The notes under the pieces are model-generated. The model did not search any database, was not told where the DNA came from, and saw nothing but the letters and a program-made list of their open reading frames with translations. A stretch of DNA of 59,217 bases from the NCBI GenBank assembly GCA_002868905.1, contig PKUA01000033.1, positions 1 through 59,217 on the forward strand, written 5' to 3'. Positions 55,542 through 59,217 of the stretch are shown piece after piece. The position numbers and the translations under genes were made by a program. This stretch comes from Desulfuromonas sp. Its GTDB lineage: Bacteria > Desulfobacterota > Desulfuromonadia > Desulfuromonadales > Geothermobacteraceae. Every line of letters begins with the position of its first letter. Positions within the stretch are counted from its first letter, which is position 1.

Positions 55542-56965
55542 CGGCGATTGCCGATATTAAAGATCCAGTCCTGTTGGTGGATGATGAAAAAGCCTGGTTG
55601 CGTAGTCTCGAGTTGACTCTGGAGACCAGGCTCGACCTGCATCAGATTCTGACGTGTCATGACAGTCGCGAAGTGATGACCTTGTTGGCTAACCAACCGG
55701 TCAGCCTCGTTCTTCTCGACTTGACCATGCCCCACATCTCCGGGGAGCAGCTGCTGGAGCAGATTGTCTCTCAGCACCCGGATCTCCCTGTGATTATCGT
55801 CAGCGGCATGAACCAGGTCGAAACGGCCGTGCGTTGTGTCAAAAAGGGTGCCTACGATTACTTTGTCAAGGGGAGCGAAATCGACCGTCTCATGGTCAAC
55901 GTCCAGCGCCTGCTGGAAATGCAGAATCTGAAACAGCAGAACCAGGATTTGAAGCAGCAGATGCTGCTTCCCCGGTTGCGCTATCCCGAGGCTTTTCGGC
56001 ATATCGTCACTCGCAGTTCGAAGATGCTCGCGATTTTCCGCTATGTCGAAGCGATTGCCGGGCACCGGGAACCGGTCCTGATCACCGGTGAGAGCGGCGT
56101 CGGCAAGGAACTGGTTGCCCGTTCGCTGCACCTGATCAGTCGGGAAAAGTTCCCGTGGGTGGTGGTCAACGCGGCCGGGTTGCAGGAAAATCGGTTCGTG
56201 GAGACTCTGTTCGGGAAGGGACGAGATTCTCAAGGGGGGGAACCAGATCACCCGGGGTTGGTCGGTCGGGCCAAGGGTGGGACCCTGTTTCTCGATGAGA
56301 TTGGCGACCTCTCCCATGAAGCGCAGAGTGCCCTGCTCCGGTTTGTCCAGACCGGGGAATACATTCCGGTCGGCAGCGATTGCGTCCAGCATTCCGATGC
56401 GCGATTGATCTGCTCATCGTGTCACGATCTGGAAGCGCGACAGAACTCCGGTCTTTTGCGCAAGGATCTTTTTTATCGCCTCAATGTTCATCATATTCAG
56501 GTGCCTCCGTTGCGGGAGCGCAAGGAAGACATTTCTCTTTTACTCGATTTTTTCCTCGCCGAGGCGTCCGAGTCCCTTGGGCGGGAGAAGCCGACTCCGC
56601 CACAGGAGCTCGCCCAGTGGCTGAGCGTCTATGAATTCCCGGGCAACATCAGGGAATTGAGGAATATGGTGTTTGACGCTGTCGCCCAGCACCAGGGTCG
56701 AATCTTGTCGACCGAGCGATTTCGGCAGGCGATGGGCCTTGAAGAGGGCGGGTGGCAGGAGCAAAAGACCGGAGAGCTGCCGGAGGTGGTCTTTCCCTCC
56801 CATCTGCCGACTCTTTCCGGGATGTCGAATCTGCTCATCGATGAAGCCCTTGATCGCTCCGGAGGAAACCAGAACCTGGCAGCCCACATGCTTGGCATTA
56901 CCCGCCAGGCCCTTAACCAGCGGTTGAAGAAGCGTGCCCAGCTGGAAAGGGAAGGACAGGGCTGA
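55538..56965 (+). CDS. NtrC-family response regulator lacking the GAFTGA loop
   Basis: A 475-aa regulator: receiver (phospho-acceptor D61 in LLDLTMP), AAA+ domain with Walker A GESGVGKE (184-191) and FLDEIGDL (251-258), arginine finger region FYRLNV, and a Fis-type helix-turn-helix (NLAAHMLGITRQALNQRLKK) at the end. Between TLFG (223-226) and HPG (238-240), where family members carry GAFTGA, the sequence reads KGRDSQGGEPD, so sigma-54 contact is doubtful. Cognate of the overlapping kinase. Confidence 0.92.
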   Translation: MTAIADIKDPVLLVDDEKAWLRSLELTLETRLDLHQILTCHDSREVMTLLANQPVSLVLLDLTMPHISGEQLLEQIVSQHPDLPVIIVSGMNQVETAVRCVKKGAYDYFVKGSEIDRLMVNVQRLLEMQNLKQQNQDLKQQMLLPRLRYPEAFRHIVTRSSKMLAIFRYVEAIAGHREPVLITGESGVGKELVARSLHLISREKFPWVVVNAAGLQENRFVETLFGKGRDSQGGEPDHPGLVGRAKGGTLFLDEIGDLSHEAQSALLRFVQTGEYIPVGSDCVQHSDARLICSSCHDLEARQNSGLLRKDLFYRLNVHHIQVPPLRERKEDISLLLDFFLAEASESLGREKPTPPQELAQWLSVYEFPGNIRELRNMVFDAVAQHQGRILSTERFRQAMGLEEGGWQEQKTGELPEVVFPSHLPTLSGMSNLLIDEALDRSGGNQNLAAHMLGITRQALNQRLKKRAQLEREGQG

Positions 56966-57492
56966 GGGTCCTCCAGCGCCGTTGTTCCGAATCTGCCCTG
57001 CGTGATTTCGATCTGTCATGCCTCTTCCCGTTAGCGTGCGAGCCTTGCAGGTGAGCAGCGCCCCTCATGCGTCATCACATGTTGTAAAAAGAATCGGCAA
57101 TGCTGGATTCCCCACATCATCTCCTGCCCTCCGGCATGGTTTAGGCCGTCTGGTTGATTACGGCATTTGCCCGAGCTGCTGGGTTTGCTACGCCAAAAGC
57201 CGATTGGCTTATTGTTGCCTCTTAAGTTATTAAAAATAATTATCTAATGATTGAAAAAAACGGTCACCAAAGGGGGCAATCTTTTTTGCTCATACAGGTT
57301 TGGCATGCCTATTCAATCCTGCATAGGAGTTGGGTTTTCTTCGAACGGTTATGAGGACGTCAATTTTTATTGCCCGGATAATATTTTTCGCTGAATATCG
57401 TAAGGTACTGAAATTTAACCATAAGGTCGAGTTTTCTTGCTATTTGCTACTGAATTGGTAGCTGATTTTACTGCTAGTTGCGCTGGGCTTTT

Positions 57493-57508
57493 TGGAACAG
57501 GGCTTGCC
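57493..57508 (+). promoter_or_regulatory. sigma-54-type promoter
   Basis: TGGAACAGGGCTTGCC has GG and GC exactly ten bases apart, and the TTGC of the -12 element. It lies 93 bases before the MarR-like gene. The remainder of 56966-57600 shows no gene that I can support; a 71-codon frame at 57018 has no ribosome binding site and unlikely composition. Confidence 0.5.
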
Positions 57509-57600
57509 ATATAACCGGTGGATTCCAACAACATTTCACTGGCGAATTGATATCGGTTGGAAAATACAAAATCATCAGTCTGTTTGGAGGAGGTTCCACC

Positions 57601-58041
57601 ATGGTCGAAGTTACTCGAATTTTCAATGTCGTTGAATTCCTGCGGGGTCGTATCAGCAAATCGATGCCGATTCAGCATGTCGCACTGTTTCTGCTGGTCG
57701 CCCAAAAGCAGGGAATCACCATGCCCGATCTCTGTGAGCAGTTGAGCATGCCGCAAGGGAGTCTGAGCCGGAATGTTAAACTGTTATCCCGGTTTCTGGA
57801 AAAATCGAATGGGCGGATGGTTGCCAGGGGATATGATTTGCTGCGGACCGAGCCGTCAACCGCCAATCCTCATGCCTTGGCGGTGTTCCTGACTCCAAAG
57901 GGTGAAGATTTGGTTGAAGAGATGGTCGATATGCTGGAAGGGGTCGAGATCGACGCTGCTGTTCAGCAGAAGAGTGCCGCCGGAAGTGAACGAATCGCTG
58001 AAAAGAGTGTGAATGTTGTGGGGCGTTCCCAGGTTTGTTGA
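57601..58041 (+). CDS. MarR-like winged-helix regulator
   Basis: A 146-aa protein. The middle (residues 25-70) has a winged-helix pattern: HVALFLLVAQKQGITMPDLCEQL, then the recognition helix SLSRNVKLLSRF, then a wing and FLTPKGEDLVEEM, which is MarR-like. GTTTGGAGGAGG precedes the ATG. The long upstream extension to 57478 covers the sigma-54-type promoter and is not used. Lies between a two-component operon and a multiheme cytochrome gene, either of which it may regulate. Confidence 0.78.
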   Translation: MVEVTRIFNVVEFLRGRISKSMPIQHVALFLLVAQKQGITMPDLCEQLSMPQGSLSRNVKLLSRFLEKSNGRMVARGYDLLRTEPSTANPHALAVFLTPKGEDLVEEMVDMLEGVEIDAAVQQKSAAGSERIAEKSVNVVGRSQVC

Positions 58042-58070
58042 CCTAATCACGGCTTGACAACATATTGATT

Positions 58071-58106
58071 AAGAGGCCGACCGGGGTATCCCGGTCGGCC
58101 TCTTTT
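58071..58106 (+). terminator. terminator after the MarR-like gene
   Basis: AAGAGGCCGACCGGG, GTAT loop, perfect complement, TT. A strong hairpin usable in either direction. Confidence 0.9.
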
Positions 58107-58323
58107 CGTTCCAGACCCCCGCCTTCCTATGCCTGCCTTCCATCCTTCCCCTTCTTGCTGACAAAATCGATCAGTTTTTCAGAGCGATTCATCTTCTAAC
58201 TAGCCAGAGTTTGGTCTTTTTCACGGTGTCGGTGATTTAGCGAAGAAGCACTGGAAAAAGACGTAAAATTGGCAAAATATAATGCATTAAATTTTATTAG
58301 TACCTGTTTATAAAGGGGATTTA

Positions 58324-58428
58324 ATGTTCGGTATTTATTTTGCATCTCTGTGTGATCTGGAAGTTTCTAATTTGTTTTCACCGGGACCTCTGACCCGAGA
58401 TGCGTTAAGGGCAGGAGGATTTCGTTAG
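58324..58428 (+). CDS. possible 34-aa leader peptide
   Basis: A short frame (MFGIYFASLCDLEVSN... to TAG) with AAAGGGGA six bases before its ATG, 40 bases before the cytochrome gene. It may be chance; there is no similarity to judge by. The rest of 58107-58467 shows no gene. Confidence 0.2.
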   Translation: MFGIYFASLCDLEVSNLFSPGPLTRDALRAGGFR

Positions 58429-58467
58429 AGATTGGTTCTATCGCGAATGAACAAACTGGAGGATCTG

Positions 58468-59217
58468 ATGGCCGGTAAAGAGCAGAGGAAATTCGATCTG
58501 CTTGCCATACTCTTTCTGGGTATCGGCATTTGGACATTCTTGGTTATTGTCTCATCGTTGCTGTTCTTCTGGGGGACGGCTTACGGAGCGAACCTGACAG
58601 AAAAGGGTGCGGTGACCGTCAAGCCGGGCCCGGCGACTTTGTCCGGCAGCCCGGAGATCGATGTCACGGTCACCTATCTCGGGGATGACAATGCCGACAA
58701 CAGCATCCTGATCGAGTGGGGCCTTGACGGGGTCGATTTCTCTCTCGGCAGTAATGTCTCGGGAACTCACCCTGCCATTCCATACTCCTATGCTATTACG
58801 GGATTGAGCAACAACCAGATCTACCAGGTCCGTGTCACCCTGCAGGATGGCGATGGTCAACCGGCGGCGGTGGTCAGGACGGGGGTCCGCCCGTACCAGG
58901 AGCACCTGCACAATGCGTTGAGCACGGGCTCCGGCACGTCGAAATGGGCGAGTGGCTGGGGAACAGCTGACGGCAGTAGCCAGTACGGTGAATTCACCTG
59001 CAAGACCTGCCACGACCCGAGTGCGACCAATATCAAACGAATCCGGAGTGACTGGACGGACGGCAGCCTGCCTGCCGTGCCGGCCAAGATCAACACCGTT
59101 ACCACCGTGTTTACCTCGGACGCGGACGGTACTGCCGATTTTGCCGATGACGATTCGACCAGTCATTCGAGCTCGAACCGGATCTGTGAATCGTGCCACA
59201 CCGCTACCAGCTATCAC
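58468..59217 (+). CDS. multiheme c-type cytochrome with fibronectin-like domain (5' part)
   Basis: Open to the right edge, 250 codons seen. An N-terminal signal/anchor helix (residues 10-36, ending AYG) exports the protein. A beta-rich region (45-140: VTVKPGPATLSGSPEIDVTV, YSYAITGLSNNQIYQVRV) is like a fibronectin type III domain. Two heme sites follow: C178-K-T-C181-H182 and C240-E-S-C243-H244. This matches large extracellular or periplasmic cytochromes of Geobacter relatives. Start ATG 58468 has GGAGG; the ATG at 58447 is less well placed. The opposite-strand frame at the edge is a shadow. Confidence 0.85.
   Translation, partial: MAGKEQRKFDLLAILFLGIGIWTFLVIVSSLLFFWGTAYGANLTEKGAVTVKPGPATLSGSPEIDVTVTYLGDDNADNSILIEWGLDGVDFSLGSNVSGTHPAIPYSYAITGLSNNQIYQVRVTLQDGDGQPAAVVRTGVRPYQEHLHNALSTGSGTSKWASGWGTADGSSQYGEFTCKTCHDPSATNIKRIRSDWTDGSLPAVPAKINTVTTVFTSDADGTADFADDDSTSHSSSNRICESCHTATSYH

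Noticed and set aside
57080-57210. Possible c-di-GMP (GEMM) riboswitch, suggested by GGGCAAA and GGCCTAAACC on the minus strand
   Set aside because: The central GACGCAAAGCC element and the second tetraloop-receptor helix are missing, and no minus-strand gene follows at a suitable distance.
57018-57233. 71-codon frame in the 56966-57600 spacer
   Set aside because: No ribosome binding site; low-similarity, Ser/Cys-rich composition; the spacer more likely carries regulatory DNA.
58268-58285. TTGGCAAAATATAATGC as a sigma-54 promoter for the cytochrome gene
   Set aside because: The spacing between GG and GC is eleven bases instead of ten; the TATAAT inside it has no good -35 partner either.
58552-59217. 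221-codon minus-strand frame at the right edge
   Set aside because: The plus strand encodes an exported protein with two CxxCH heme sites and a good ribosome binding site; the minus frame is its shadow.

Overview
The window looks like chromosomal DNA of a Desulfuromonadia bacterium (Geobacter/Desulfuromonas-type anaerobe). The main reasons are an adjacent GltD-like/NuoG-like pair that I recognise as the SfrAB NADPH-dependent Fe(III) reductase, a single-chain pyruvate:ferredoxin oxidoreductase, an MglB/MglA pair, a heme-binding DUF3365 sensor, and a CxxCH multiheme cytochrome running off the right end. This assignment rests on family recognition and gene order; no database was searched.

Layout. 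(1) 1-5.2 kb: quinone-type genes ubiA-ubiX, a transaldolase and the succinyl-CoA synthetase operon sucCD. (2) 5.3-14.2 kb: housekeeping run def-fmt-DUF116-htpX-rsmB-rpe-nudix, a heme-binding sensor, a glutaredoxin and two lipoproteins. (3) 14.3-21.4 kb: sfrB-sfrA, cupin, aminotransferase, REC-PilZ protein. (4) 21.4-24.8 kb: tRNA-Ser, SRP RNA, dnaX, ybaB, recR; dnaX carries a strong slippage site and recR has a structured leader. (5) 24.9-29.9 kb: PFOR and mglB-mglA. (6) 29.9-39.4 kb: a tRNA-Asn locus with one intact gene lying between two halves of a second, broken tRNA-Asn gene, followed by about 9 kb of mostly unlinked genes (PNPOx-like protein, mini winged helix, MocR regulator, AEC carrier, phospholipase A1, MscS, ZntB, PsiE-like, Ca/Na antiporter). 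This segment is bounded by direct repeats of the tRNA 3' end plus its terminator, so it looks like an old integrated island that has lost its integrase. (7) 39.5-51.7 kb: ion and metal(loid) genes: SLC13/RCK permease, MgtE, an ArsR-controlled COG0701 permease, a GNAT enzyme, then arsR - permease - two thioredoxin-like proteins - CcdA - rhodanese - GAPDH - ArsJ. (8) 52.0-57.0 kb: ResB overlapping a histidine kinase overlapping an NtrC-like regulator that lacks the GAFTGA loop. (9) 57-59.2 kb: a MarR-like regulator behind a sigma-54-type promoter, and the 5' part of a multiheme cytochrome gene.

How the parts fit. PFOR, succinyl-CoA synthetase and SfrAB belong to the acetate/TCA-driven respiration expected in this group; UbiA/UbiX would serve quinone synthesis, and ResB and the multiheme cytochrome serve cytochrome c-based electron export. 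The ars-type cluster combines metalloid sensing (two ArsR proteins with CVC metal boxes), membrane export (two permeases and ArsJ) and a periplasmic thiol-redox branch (CcdA, thioredoxin, rhodanese). The features I consider most worth checking are the split tRNA-Asn/island boundary, the dnaX frameshift site, the ybaB-recR leader hairpins, the GAFTGA-less regulator and the thiol-redox arm of the arsenic cluster.
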